NCBI GenBank assembly: GCA_003427395.1
Contig: BFEA01000127.1
Coordinates: forward strand, 2,551,927-2,578,347
Length of the DNA stretch: 26,421 nt
Direction of reading: 5' to 3'
Source: Chara braunii
Lineage: Eukaryota; Streptophyta; Charophyceae; Charales; Characeae
Below the pieces are notes generated by a model, which saw only the letters and a list, made by a program, of their open reading frames with translations, was not told the DNA's origin and did no database searches. The translations under genes were made by a program, and so were the position numbers. The first letter of the stretch is position 1; each line of letters begins with the position of its first letter. Positions 1 to 10,284 of this stretch are shown one piece after another.

Positions 1-87
<87 letters not shown>
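1..87. repeat. (CT)n microsatellite
   Basis: This is an uninterrupted CT dinucleotide run that starts at or before the window edge and turns into a short GT-rich stretch at about 88. It is the first of four CT/GA tracts in the window; the others are near 17197, 17568 and 25323. Open frames read through it are low-complexity artefacts. Confidence 0.98.
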
Positions 88-90
<3 letters not shown>

Positions 91-760
91 TGTGCTTGTG
101 CAGGTGGGCATGTGCATGTCTCTGTGCCCTCCCTTCCCCTGCTGTCAACAATCCAGAGAGCACATGGTGTTCCAAACGATGCTTGCTTGAAGTCATCACA
201 AACGGGAGCACTTGTCCCACTTCCAGCAGGATTAGTTGAGATGCGAGCCAATTGTTTGTCAGCCCTCCAGATGACGGAACTGCCCAGTTGATCATCTCAG
301 ACTGTTGGATCACATCTGAACCTATCTTGCTGCTACCGAAGTGGGACTGTGGCCCCTAGTAGGGGCTTGCATACTGTCCTCGAAATGATATCTTCCTTGG
401 AAAGTGCAGAGATTATGAGAAAGCCTCTTGACCTGCACCACAGGTGTGGGAGGCCACCTGTGGAAACAACATGCACATCATTCCACATTTAGTGCATGTT
501 TTACATAACAAAATTACAACAAAAATGGGGTCTGTCAAACCTGTGGAAAAGGACTGCAGCGTGGAAAAGGCAGCAGCCTGGGAGTCCCCACAGTACTCAA
601 GAAACGAGAAAAGTGGCGAGCGCATCTTCATACTGCAGGTGGCACGGTACATCGTTACCATTCTCGTATTTAATTTTAGCAGATGATGTAGCTTCCCACC
701 TTCTGTGCCAAGCTGCACTCAACGTTTTTCTCCTTTCATGAGTTGTCCTTGCTCCTTGGC
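88..760. other. Unassigned DNA, no gene recognised
   Basis: Only short overlapping open frames occur on both strands, none longer than about 100 codons and none with a recognisable domain. No RNA gene or clear repeat was seen. It is the left flank of the MITE that begins at 764. Confidence 0.6.
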
Positions 761-763
761 TTA

Positions 764-1220
764 GGGCGTCGTTAGACACTCCTCGGGGCATCCCCAGGCT
801 CGGAGGATGAATCCTCGGAAAAGTTTAGGGTTTTTGTCGTCTTCGTTCCACTCATCCTCGGAGCATTGGTCTTAGGACTCATCCTCGGAGCAATGTCAGA
901 AAAATACAAGGAAAAAAAAAAGAAAAAAAGTTGTGCTTCAGGCTTTCAGCCAATAGGGTGCCGCCACGATCCGAATTCTTGGTTGTAACGTCTCTCTACG
1001 TGCATGCCCTCTCCTCTCCATGAAACACGGATCCTCGGGCCCCAAAGGACCTCGCGAGGTCCTTTGGAGCCGAGGACGATTTGGCTGGGAAATCCTCGGA
1101 GCCCAAGGATTTGTCCTCGGAGTGTTTTCACATTTTCATTTCCGATTTCATCTCCGAGGACAGGTGGAACGAAGACGAAATCCTTGGAATCACGTCCCCG
1201 AGGAGCGTCTAACGACGCCC
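764..1220. mobile_element. PIF/Harbinger-like (Tourist-type) MITE, 457 bp
   Basis: The two ends are inverted repeats of about 25 bp beginning GGGCGTCGTTAGAC and ending CTCCTCGGGG, with one mismatch between left (764-788) and right (1196-1220). The element is flanked on both sides by TTA (761-763 and 1221-1223). GGG-starting TIRs with a 3-bp TTA/TAA target duplication are the known signature of PIF/Harbinger elements. It has no coding capacity, so it is a non-autonomous MITE. The inside carries about eight copies of the heptamer TCCTCGG in both orientations and a perfect 26-bp palindrome at 1042-1067. Related but partial sequence recurs at 15405-15560 and 16245-16339. Confidence 0.8.
1042..1067. 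repeat. Perfect 26-bp palindrome inside the MITE
   Basis: The sequence reads identically on both strands, centred on CCTCGCGAGG with arms CCAAAGGA and TCCTTTGG. It lies in the right half of the MITE between two TCCTCGG-type motifs and could extrude a cruciform. Its function is unknown. Confidence 0.9.
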
Positions 1221-1223
1221 TTA

Positions 1224-2815
1224 CACAAGGTGTGTGGCACGTCCTGTTCTTTCTTTCTTTTTTGAAACAACTGTGGCCGTGTCAGGATTTCAGTTTCAAA
1301 AGGCAACAAAAAAAAAAATATTAATAGCAGTTTTGCCACGGCGCAAAAAGGAAAAAATGTGGGTGATATGTCTTTTTCGACTTTCTGCTGAACTCAGGCC
1401 ATCTGCGTACCCACGATCCACCCCTACCGTTACAGAGTACGACACCTGTCAGTGACAGTGTCTGGACCGTCTGCCTGTGTTGTAACTGCCTTTTTGAAAT
1501 CAGGCCGTGACAGACCTGCTGATATGAGTTCTATTTTGCCTATTAGAAACTCTATTCTTGATGGAGATTTGGGCATCTAGTTCCATGATCCTCTTTGGTA
1601 GTGGGACCTCACCCCAGCAATGCCATGCATATGGTGACCAGGCAATGAGCAGCAGCAATTAGTAGAAATGGTAAAGCAACGATCAAAACCAGCACAAGAC
1701 TTGACAATGTTGAATTGTCTGGTAGCTAGTACCGCAGGGATATGCCATTGCTGCACTTTTTGTCTGTTCACCCACTTTCTTCTATCTGGTCTCATTCGTA
1801 CCGGTTTGTCGTCTTCCCACATTTTTTTTCTGATGCTTGCCGGTGATAAGCAACCGGAATGACACCCCCCCACAAAAGATGGGGCAAGACTTAGTGTGTG
1901 TGTGGGTGTTAAAAGAAAAGAAATGCCCTCCTCTCACCTCCCAACAACCAATACAACAACAATTATAATGTAATGACCTGGAAAATCACAGACCGGGAAC
2001 TCTGCTGTTTTCCGAGTTTTGCTGCTGAACAGAGTGACTTGCTGAGATTCCCGTATTCTGCAGAGATTTCTAAGTACGTGTGTGTGCATGATTGCTGAGT
2101 TCCTGTGTGTTTTGTCTCTTACTGCTGCAAAAGCCCTCGGGCCTGGTACTTACCTGTGGCCGTGTTCTATGGGGTTGCAGCGGGAACTTAGAAGTAGGCT
2201 AGGCCCGCCTTGGAAGGAAAACATTCGACTAGCGGGTAGTTAGGCAGAAGAAGACAAAAAAGCTGGTACCTTTGAAAAACCGAAGGAATTTTAGAGTCTA
2301 GTAGGCTCTTAGGGGCCAGAGGTACCGGTCCAGTAGTCTGAGTCTAGGGCCGGCAGCGAGGGATATCAGACTGCAATGATGTTTCCCTTCAAAATAAGGA
2401 CGGTACTGGTAGCTTGGGAGGCCGCACGGCCTGGAAAGTCACCGTCGGGAGAGGCAGTAGGTCGGTATATCTTCAGGAAGAGCTATCCGCTCTTCCTCAT
2501 TTGCACGCATGAGTTTTGGAGACACACTGCTTGGGCAAGCACTGGAGGAAGCAGCACTGAGGAAGGAGAAGGTGGGATTGACTTCCCACCTCAGGTATGG
2601 TGGAGAGGACCAAGGAGGAGATTCGTGGGAGGTAGAAGGAGGAGAAGGAAGACATCGGGCAAGGAGGAAGATGATGGGGGAAGCTTACCTGGCTACGGCG
2701 GTGTGCATCTTCACACAGCCGATGGGCACACACATAGCCTACCGGCATAAGTGCAATGCCAGGGGGTATACAGTCCCTGCTAAGGGTGTCATAGACTAGA
2801 TCTGGGCCTGGGGGG
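1224..2815. other. Unassigned DNA between MITE and first LINE fragment
   Basis: No recognisable gene. Two overlapping open frames on the plus strand (2376-2750, 124 codons; 2509-2799, 96 codons) are Gly/Arg/Glu-rich because the DNA is purine-rich, and show no domain. Short A runs (near 905-930 inside the MITE and 1309-1318 here) and a C run at 1864 are the only other features. Part of 2140-2815 could be LINE-derived 5' sequence, but nothing in it proves that. Confidence 0.55.
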
Positions 2816-3010
2816 GCTATCAGTGTATCCGGAACTCAACAAAAAGAAAACACACTGAGCGTGAAATCAAGCTGACGGCACCCCAAAGTTTCTTGGAGTC
2901 CCTAAAAATCAAGCTCCCAGCGGGCACTCCAACGATCCTAGTAGGCGATTTCAACACCGCCCCGGACCGCTTGCTAGACAGATGGAAAATTCCAACGCCA
3001 TGCACAACTT
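2816..3010 (+). mobile_element. Orphan LINE endonuclease fragment
   Basis: From about 2876 to 3006 the plus strand encodes a stretch with TILVGDFNTAPDRLLDRW. This aligns with LINE A's own endonuclease segment (VIIA-stop-NFNAAPDRSLDRW at about 4327-4381). The fragment keeps the intact GDFN motif of the exonuclease-endonuclease-phosphatase fold that LINE A has lost. It ends abruptly at a T run and an AT repeat (3008-3030), and no RT follows in frame. It is therefore a piece of a separate, related LINE copy lying about 100 bp before LINE A. The left border is uncertain. Confidence 0.7.
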
Positions 3011-3104
3011 TTTTTTTTTTTATATATATAATTTTGAAAGTTGAAGATACCGGGGCCATTACCCGGCTGTGTTTGTGTCCGAAGGTTCCCAGAATCTCTT
3101 GTCC

Positions 3105-3770
3105 ATGGATCAGTCGTCGAAAGTAGTAATGATGGAACATCCGAAGGTCCCTCCGGACGCTCAGTCTGTGGTGGTCATTGATGATGACCAGGAGGTCATA
3201 CTTAGTTCCCAAATCTTGCTCTCTCCCCAAATTGAATCCCCTCTTTTGGATTTGGAATCAGAACTAACAAGTAAGAGACAAAGACTGAAACATCGCATGG
3301 CCAAAGGTCAAGGACAACTATCCCCTACGAAGGCAGGAACGACACTCCTACCAGTGAGATACCAAGGAGGATTATGGGAGGTTGGTTTATCAGAACCTCA
3401 GTCTGCTGCCTACGGGGAAGTAACATTACTAGGATCTGCTTCGGCCCCTCCTTCTCCCTCTTCCCCTGCAAACGATATCCTTAGCTATGCAAAGTCAAAT
3501 TTCCCATCAGGAGGCAAGGCTTTGCTATCGATAAACAAGGGTGAGGGAAGATTGGCGGAAGGAGATGTGTTTCTAAAATATGATGTTACTAAAAATATGG
3601 GTCTCAAATGGTTTAGTCAGGATGCCCTGAGTGAGCTTCAACTCCTCAAGATAAAAGCTAACGAATTTTGGTCCGAAACTAATGTCGGCACTCTGCTAAT
3701 TAGGATGATTGCTCAGAGGACATTGATGACAGGAGGGTTATTGGATACTGGACAATGGCTGGATCTTTGA
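3105..3770 (+). CDS. LINE A ORF1-like protein, 221 codons
   Basis: This frame is open from ATG at 3105 to TGA at 3768-3770, and the same frame is open upstream to about 3069 without an ATG. It sits 57 bp before the endonuclease frame, where ORF1 of a LINE is expected. I see no RRM, zinc knuckle or DUF4283-type motif, so ORF1 identity rests on position. Near the N terminus is a hydrophobic-acidic segment, SVVVIDDDQE (about residues 23-32), which fits a SUMO-interacting motif. A basic patch (TSKRQRLKHRMAKG) and a Ser/Pro-rich stretch (APPSPSSPAN) follow. It could instead be only the C-terminal part of a longer ORF1, or an N-terminal extension of ORF2. It is the only intact frame in LINE A, although the element itself is inactive. 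Confidence 0.55.
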   Translation: MDQSSKVVMMEHPKVPPDAQSVVVIDDDQEVILSSQILLSPQIESPLLDLESELTSKRQRLKHRMAKGQGQLSPTKAGTTLLPVRYQGGLWEVGLSEPQSAAYGEVTLLGSASAPPSPSSPANDILSYAKSNFPSGGKALLSINKGEGRLAEGDVFLKYDVTKNMGLKWFSQDALSELQLLKIKANEFWSETNVGTLLIRMIAQRTLMTGGLLDTGQWLDL

Positions 3771-3827
3771 CTTATCTTTTGTCCTGTTTTTCAAAATATA
3801 AGTCACTGTTTACTATATTAGCATCAA

Positions 3828-5021
3828 ATGGATTCTAGAGTTATAGATGTCCTTTATAACAAAGATAAAGCTTGGAAAATTCTTAGGAGGAATGCGGACA
3901 TCGACATTAGATCCTTGAATGTTAATGGTCTAGCCTCGACTAAGTCTCAAAAAAAGAATGCAGTATCTGACCAATTGAGAGGCATAGGGGGAAGAGAGTG
4001 GCCGGATGTTATTTGCATTCAGGAAACTCACCTCACGGATTCAGACCAGCATAATTATTGTCATAAACAAATCTGGCCTTATACAGCCTTTAGAGCCCAT
4101 GCCCCCCGTCCTGGCAGTGTTGGAGTCGCTATTTGGATTCCTCCAGGATCCAAGTTAGAACCGGTATATTGGGACGTTGATAAAGCAGAAGGCAGGTGGG
4201 CGTATATCCTGGCAATGTCGGAACTGAAAATTATCAGCATCCTTTGTATATATGCTCCTAATAATGTTTGGAATCGTCAACGCTTCCTTGATTTCCTCCC
4301 ACCTATTCTCACTATAGGGATTCCGGTCATAATAGCATGAAATTTTAATGCTGCTCCGGATCGATCCCTTGATAGATGGAATATTCCTAATCTCTGTCCT
4401 GCTTATGTGGAGGCTGATGAGATTATGATGACCAACTTTGCTCACAACTTAAATCTCTTTGACTCATTTAGGCGTTTGAATCCATCTAAGCGTACTTACA
4501 CATGTTTTCGGAGGAATCAAGCCAGATTGCTCACCAAATCTCGAATAAACTTTATCTTTCTCTCAGAGGACTTGGAAGGTGCGCTCCAGATGGCAGAAAT
4601 ATTTCCACGAAGTCCCCTTCTAGGTTTAGATCATGCCATGTGCGTAGTCATCCTCTCGTTTGGTAAGAAACCAGATCAAGGAAGGGGATTTTATAAACTT
4701 AATACAACCCATCTTCAGATCGACTCCTTTAGATCATTTATCAAGGACGTATGGTCATTTTGGAGAAATCAGAGGGTCATTTTGGGAAATGAGGTACTCT
4801 GCTTCAATAATGGGTTACTCTTCCTAAGTCGTAAATGCAATGAATACTTGAAAGCTTTGGGTATGGAACGACGTGCTTCTGAAGCTAGTATATATCAAAG
4901 TATTCAACAATTGCAACAATCAGAAGATGAGGAAAGTGACCTTGAAATGCGAAATGAAATGGCTAAGGAAATTCAAGACCTAGAAGGCCAATTACTTAAA
5001 TATATGGAATACAGATGTTAA
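3828..5021 (+). pseudogene. LINE A ORF2, endonuclease (EEP) domain, broken
   Basis: Reading starts at ATG 3828. The AP-endonuclease-like fold that nicks target DNA for target-primed reverse transcription is clear: SLNVNGL, ICIQETHL (catalytic Glu), EGRWAYI, YAPNN, then FNAAPDRS, INFIFLS and DHAMCVV. Defects: a TGA at 4338-4340 falls in the GDFN motif and also removes its Asp, and the usual RIDF is RINF. The frame continues from 4341 through a Gln/Glu-rich, probably coiled-coil linker (IQQLQQSEDEESD) to a TAA at 5019-5021, where LINE B has WQ after MEHR. It would be the N-terminal half of the ORF2 polyprotein. Confidence 0.92.
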
Positions 5022-7075
5022 GGTATGAAGATTTGTCGCGGAATTCGCAAATATCAAACGGAAGGAGCCATGGATGCAAGATTTTCGCCATGGCCAAAGC
5101 CCGAGCAGGTAGAACTTTGATAGAGGCTCTAACACATCCTCATACCCTAAATGAGCCGTTAGAGGTGTCAACAGCAGAATGTACTAAAATTGTTAGGGAC
5201 TTCTTCAACGATTTTTTTCTGTCGAAAAATAGGGACATTCCCTTGGACCAACGCACAAGGGAAATAGAAGAGTTTCTTATTCCTCTAACTAAGTCACTTT
5301 CTCAGCATCAGAGAGAACAATTGGAGTTGACCCTGACAAAAGATGAAATATGGACTGCCCTTTTATTAATGGAAGAAGATAAGACCCCATGAATTGATGG
5401 TCTCCCAAAAGAACTCCAGGAGGTTTTCTGAGATTTCATTTCCCAATATCTCATAGATTTTTATCAGGCAATATGAGATTAAGGAGATATGGGGGAGATA
5501 GTAGGGCAAGGGGTGTTAACTCTTCTCTATAAGAAAGGTGATAAATCTTACATTAAGAACTACCGACCTATCACATTGCTTACTGTGGTTTATAAGTTGA
5601 TCTCAAAAGCTCTCACAATTCGCCTGAATAAATATATTGTGGATATTATTCACCCCTTGCAAACTGGATTTATCCAAGGAAGGAATATCCACGACAATAT
5701 TTTGCTCATTAATGAGCTCATCAAGATCTCTCGACAATCTAAGCATAACGTTGCATTTATATTTATTGACTTTGAGAAAACTTATGATCATGTGGACTGA
5801 TTTTTCTTAGATATGTCTGGAGAAGATTAACTTTGAGCCTTATTTCAGAAGATGGATCAATATTTTGCACAAGAATGCCACAACAAGGGTCATGGTCAAT
5901 GGAAATGTAGCACCCCCCATTTCTCTTCAAAGAACTTTAAGGCAAGGTGACCCCATTGCTCCTCTTCTCTTTGTGATTATTATGGAAGCCTTAGCAGCTA
6001 ACATAAGACATCATGAAGATATCAGGCGTATCTCTCCTCTATTCCTGAGGAAGCAGTCCCAGTTTATTCTCTCCTTGCTGATGACCTCTCTCTGATGGTT
6101 GACGTTTCTCATGAAAATTTAGAAGCCATCAGAAGACTAATGGACACATTCTGTAAACTCTCAGATATGAAGGTCGATTGGGGGAATAAAACACTAGGAT
6201 GGTGGATCCATCATCGAGGAGTGAGACCCCCTAAACCTTCCTACATTAAGTGGGTTCACCATGATGAACCAATCAGAGTGCTAGGAATATCCCTCTCAGT
6301 CACTGGTAAACCTACCTCTACCAATGAAGGGATTCTACAACTGGCAAAATTAAAACTTGATTTGTGGAAGGACAAACATGCATCCCTGTTTGGTAGAACC
6401 TTAATAATTAATAATGTCATATTGGCATCTATATGGTATAGATCGACTTTTTGGGCTTTGGACAAAGGTAATCTTAAATTATTCAAGAGACAGTTAACGG
6501 CCTTCTTGTGGCGTGGGGATCATGAAAAATCCATTGTCATTAGTAGAGTAGCTTGGTCGTTCATTATACAACGCAAAACAAAAGGGGGACTTGGGATAAT
6601 CGATCCCCATATTCAAGCTATGGCTCTATCTCTTCAATGGATCAAACACCTTATTTTCAATCCCAACACCCCTTGGCCCTTCTTAGCCTTTGAACAAATA
6701 AAAATGTTAGCTCCTCAGGTCCCTGGTCACATAGATCCCCTAATGTGGCTGGAGAACCTCACATGGTCGTTACCCAGAGACTCTCGAGGATATCAAAATC
6801 AAGAGGAGATCTCAGATAGACAAGGAATTAGGAGGGATATTTGGAGGGATCTATTCTGGATCACACTTATTAAAAATTGGAGGAAGATGCCTATCCCATA
6901 TAAAGTTCTCCCGACAAGATGGGAAGAAGTTTGTCAGCAGCCTCTTTTCAACAATATTTTTATCAGGGATGACCAGGGGTGTGTTCTGCATTGTATGGAT
7001 GCCCGCTGTAAAAGTTGGATTAACAGGGGAGTAATAAGGGTCAGAGATCTATGGAATCAAGAGAGCAGAGACTGA
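5015..7075 (+). pseudogene. LINE A ORF2, reverse transcriptase domain, broken
   Basis: RT blocks in order are LTLLYKKGDKS and NYRPITLL (about 5517-5580), HPLQTGFIQGRNIHDN, IFIDFEKTYDHVD (motif A), TTRVMVNGN, RQGDPIAPLLFVIIMEAL, the catalytic box LADDLSLMVD (about 6077-6106, usually FADD or YADD), then GWWIHH, VLGISL and the thumb/connection region to 7075. Breaks are seen by comparison with LINE B: a frameshift near 5078, stops near 5390 and 5430-5480, CGA-to-TGA at 5798-5800, a deletion near 5817, a frameshift near 6035 just before the catalytic box, and TGA at 7073-7075. The frame from about 6050 to 7075 is otherwise well preserved. This is the polymerase that would copy LINE RNA at the nicked target. 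Confidence 0.95.
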
Positions 7076-8521
7076 CATTCGGTCTCTTACCTGCACGAAC
7101 GTCTTAGATATAGCCACCATCAGAATTCCGCTCTTGATTCGATAATTGACCTAATCCCCCTAGAATGGATCAGAATTTTACGGAAGGGTCCCAAACTCAT
7201 TAAAAATGATTGGGTAGCGTTTCATAATCAAAAAGACATAGTTGGTAATATAATTGAGATCTATCATCCGAATCAAATTCTTTTATCAATCTTTCAAACT
7301 CAAGATGATGGCATTCTCAACCGGGGTCAACAGGAGGAAATTAGATGGAGCACGCATGACCAACTCTTCAGGATTAGAGTTCTGAAGATTGATGAAAAAT
7401 GACTTACTTTTAGACCAGATACTCCCATCTCTCACCTTCCTTTTGACCCCCTTAACTGGTGCTGGTCACTTCCTGGGAAACGAAGTCACTCTCATCCTAG
7501 AAGACTACAAACTCTCACAGTCAAAGCATCCTATAGGATGCTCTGCCCTAGGTTTAACTTAAAAGTTCGTATTGAAGAAAGATGGCAAAAAAATCTTAAT
7601 GTTAGTAAGGATGAGTTGAGGAGAATTGATTGGTTCCAAGCTTCTAAAACTAAACCAGCCAAAATTGCTTCTCTACAATGGCAAATCACTCATAGATGTC
7701 ATCCCACGAATGACTGGATCATTGATAGGTCATCTCTTGAACAGAAGGGCATTGCCCTCCCATGGTGTAAGTTTTGTAAATCAGCCTTTCCATCCAAGAT
7801 CATTCCCGAAACTATAGAGCATATTTTCCTCCAATGCTCGGGGTCAATCTGACTTTGGAGATGGTGGGATAGAATCTGGAATCAAATGGACACTTCTTAT
7901 TCCTGGCCTTGGGAGTGGAAAGCCCTCCTATTGGAATCATGGCATCCGGACCAAGCGGATGATTTCACAATCAACATGTTCTTAATAGGAAGAAGAGCGA
8001 TCATATGGGCAATTTGGACAAGAAAGTGTACCTTTGAAATGGAGGGTGCGCGATTGGACGGGCCTGAATTTACTGAAACCATCAAACAGCAAGTACAAAC
8101 TGAATTAACTATCAAATGGGAACAAGCTAAAGAAAAAATTTAGTTCCTCTCTGATCATAATGAAATCAGGGTCTATATTAATCTATTCAACAGAAGTTGG
8201 CTGGGAGGTGACCAGGGTGGGAGGTTGGAGAAAGTATTTTGGGAAGATGATCGCGCAAATGCTCAGGAATCCCTTAAAAGAAATTACCGGCTTGTCTTTA
8301 ATGATTGGACTGTTGTTGATCCCTCTATCCCTCTAAAGTTCATGTCTGAAGTCCCTGATTTCTTCCCCCCCCCAAGTAATTGTCTCGTGCCTGTTACTTG
8401 GTTTGGAACTTTGGATAGACATCTCCAGTGTTTTGGGGAAGGAGTTTTTGATATAGGCTTGTTGGTGATAAATGGTAACGTGTTTGGTAGTCATGATTAT
8501 TTGGCGCTCATTAATGGGTGA
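7076..8521 (+). pseudogene. LINE A ORF2, C-terminal zinc-knuckle region, broken
   Basis: This continues the RT frame after the stop at 7075. It includes DPLNWCWSLPG, a KTKPAKIASLQWQITHRC block, and a CCHC zinc knuckle: LPWCKFC, then IEHIFLQC (CX2C and HX4C), typical of the zf-RVT region of plant LINEs. Next come the conserved CTFEMEGARLDGPEF block and the tail DFFPPPSNCLV..WFG. In-frame stops at about 7400 (TGA), 7850-7852 (TGA where LINE B has TGG) and 8141-8143 (TAG where LINE B has CAG), plus a frame change before 8225, inactivate it. The frame closes at 8519-8521. Confidence 0.9.
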
Positions 8522-8689
8522 AGAGGCACTAAGCTAGTTTGTTTTTTCCTGTTGGTCAGTGGATATCAGATCATTTGTGCAACATGCTCCTTTTGGTTAC
8601 TTTCGGGTACACTGTGAGGACCTCGGCCTCAATCATTATATTGGTAATATCAGCCTTGAGCACTGGGCCCTTTTTTTTTTTTTTTTTTA

Positions 8690-9094
8690 AACCGCCTCCA
8701 CCGGTGTTAGTGCTACTGATAAGAGCAGACACCACTAACACCAGAAAGGGGGCTCCATCTATTGGTGGGGAGCATCACCTGCTGGAAAACGGGTTCAGCG
8801 TCCCATATACAGAAAATGAGGATGTCTGAGAATCCTAAGAACTTGTGACAGTGAGGTCCGCCAATATTGATCGCCCAACAACCTAGGGGGTTGACTGAGC
8901 AGTCTTAAATAGTATCCTCTTCACCCTCATAAAAGGGCGCCAGATAAACCAGTTAGGGTCTGGAACTATTTAGCTTTGGTTCTACTCACTCCTAATCGTG
9001 CCCCCCTTTTTTTCCAGAGTCTGAGACCTGAAGAAAAACTGTTAGTATTGAGTATCCCAGGCTAACTCGTGTACAGTCCCTTCTAAACCCACCC
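8690..9094 (-). promoter_or_regulatory. LINE B 3' UTR with conserved hairpins
   Basis: This lies between the LINE B stop (9095) and its poly(A) (8688-8671). On the minus strand it contains a block GGGACGCTGAACCCG..TTCCAGCAGGTG, then GCTCCCCACCAATAGATGGAGC (8751-8804). The last element is a perfect 10-bp stem, GGTGTTAGTG (8733-8742) and CACTAACACC (8703-8712), around a 20-nt loop containing TGCTCTTATCA. LINE C and LINE D have the same modules in the same order, with different but still complementary stem bases. By analogy with LINEs whose RT recognises a 3' hairpin, I infer a template-recognition role. Confidence 0.7.
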
Positions 9095-10142
9095 CTAGTG
9101 CCCTGCTGAGTCCATTCCATACCACTTCATATCTACAAGACAATTGGAGGGGGGGGGGGGGAAGTCTGGGAATTGTTCCGGAGGTTTCAGTGGGGTCGAA
9201 GCGTCCACTTTGGTCCATTCATGGAACTGCAGGTGGTAGTCTCTTATGATATCGACCCCTGGTTGGTCCTCCCCAGATGCTGTAAGTTCAGTGGGTTCTC
9301 CCTTCCGTTCCACCTTGCCTATCCTCCCTCCATTTGCATTCCCAAGCCAGTTTGAGCTGAAGTTCTGGATATCTTGTCTGATGTTACTTCGCCTGTGAAG
9401 GAGTTGGATTTGTGCCTCGACTTTGTTCCATTTTGCAGTTATTTCTGTCTGAATTTGTTGTTGGACGCTCTCTGTGAATTCGGGGCCTTCCAATCGCGCT
9501 CCCTCCATTTCGAAGGTACAACGTCGCCGCCAGAGTGCCCAGAGAATCGCTCTCCGTCCCATCCTAAGCATGTTCCCGGTGAATTCATCCATTTGATTTG
9601 TCAGGTCCTTGGGCCAAGTTTCGCACAGCAGGGCCTTCCAATCCCAGGGTCATTGGACTTTTGTCCCTAATTGATCCCACACTCTGTCCCACCATCTCCG
9701 TAACCAGAGTGCCCCAGGACATTGGAGAAATATACGTTCGATTGTCTCTGGCCTTTTTCGAGACAGGAATGCATTTGTGCAAAGTTTGCACCATGGGAGA
9801 GTCCGCCCTTGTTGTTCCAGGGACGTTCTATCTATGAGCCAGTTGCTAGTTGGAAGGCAGCGGTGCTCTATTTGCCATTGGAGCGAGGCCAATTTGGCTG
9901 GCTTTGCCTTGACTGTTCTAAACCATCGGACCGAACGCAACTCCTGTTTAGTAACATTGAGGTGGTTTCTCCAGGGTTCCCCCACCTGTTTGCGCAGTGC
10001 AGCCTTCAGTCTTAGTAGCCTGTAGGCAGATTTGACAGTTAAGGCATAGAGAGACTTTGTAAATTTCTTGCCCTGCCTACCTTGGGTTGACCATGACCAT
10101 TCCATAGGGTCCAGGGTCAGGTGGTGCAGGGCTATGTGACAA
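9095..10142 (-). pseudogene. LINE B ORF2 C-terminal zinc-knuckle region
   Basis: The minus-strand frame runs from 10142 (HHLTLDPMEWSW) to the stop at 9095 and matches LINE A's C terminus throughout: LTVKSAYRLL, VKAKPAKLASLQWQIEHRC, LPWCKLC, CTFEMEGARLEGPEF and the end FPDFPPPPSNCLVDMKWYG. There is one in-frame TGA at 9650-9652, before PWDWKAL, where LINE A has Trp. The zinc knuckle is imperfect: LINE A's IEHIFLQC reads IERIFLQC here, so the metal-binding His is Arg. Upstream of about 10142 the frame enters a GC-rich palindromic block unlike LINE sequence, so the true LINE similarity ends there. Confidence 0.9.
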
Positions 10143-10226
10143 CCGCGGCCTAGGCCGCGGGCATTTCGGCCGTTGCGGCCGAGATTCTCGGTCGCGGCCG
10201 CGGCCAATGAGGCCCAGTCCGCGGCC
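10143..10226. repeat. GC-rich palindrome cluster
   Basis: It contains a perfect 18-bp palindrome, CCGCGGCCTAGGCCGCGG, at 10143-10160, a CGAGATTCTCG inverted repeat at 10180-10190 within a longer imperfect arm pair, and GCGGCCGCGGCC near 10193. It marks the abrupt left edge of the foreign block within LINE B and is followed directly by AT-rich DNA. Confidence 0.8.
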
Positions 10227-10284
10227 CGGTTTTTCAATATTTTTTCCTCCCCCTAAAAATACGTAAAATATATATATATATATG

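Larger units (their letters stand above)
3105..8670 (+). mobile_element. LINE A: near full-length, degenerate plant LINE (L1-like order)
   Basis: On the plus strand, in order, lie a 221-codon ORF1-like frame, an AP-type endonuclease, a reverse transcriptase and a C-terminal CCHC zinc knuckle followed by a conserved tail. This is the standard order of plant non-LTR retrotransposons of the L1 superclade. LINE B in this window gives an internal reference: the two proteins align nearly throughout. LINE A carries at least eight in-frame stops and several frameshifts, so it is dead. Its 3' UTR shares a GAAGAGGC block with LINE C but stops at 8670, where the poly(T) of the opposite-strand LINE B begins. 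The hairpin-bearing 3' end found in B, C and D is missing. The 5' boundary is not defined by any duplication. Confidence 0.93.

Noticed and set aside
2376-2799. Overlapping plus-strand frames as LINE ORF1
   Set aside because: No zinc knuckle or RNA-binding motif; the composition reflects purine-rich DNA, and a foreign endonuclease fragment separates them from LINE A.
8690-8820. Independent SINE at the end of LINE A
   Set aside because: It is the 3' UTR of the minus-strand LINE B: it continues directly from that ORF's stop and ends in its poly(A), and LINE C has the same layout.
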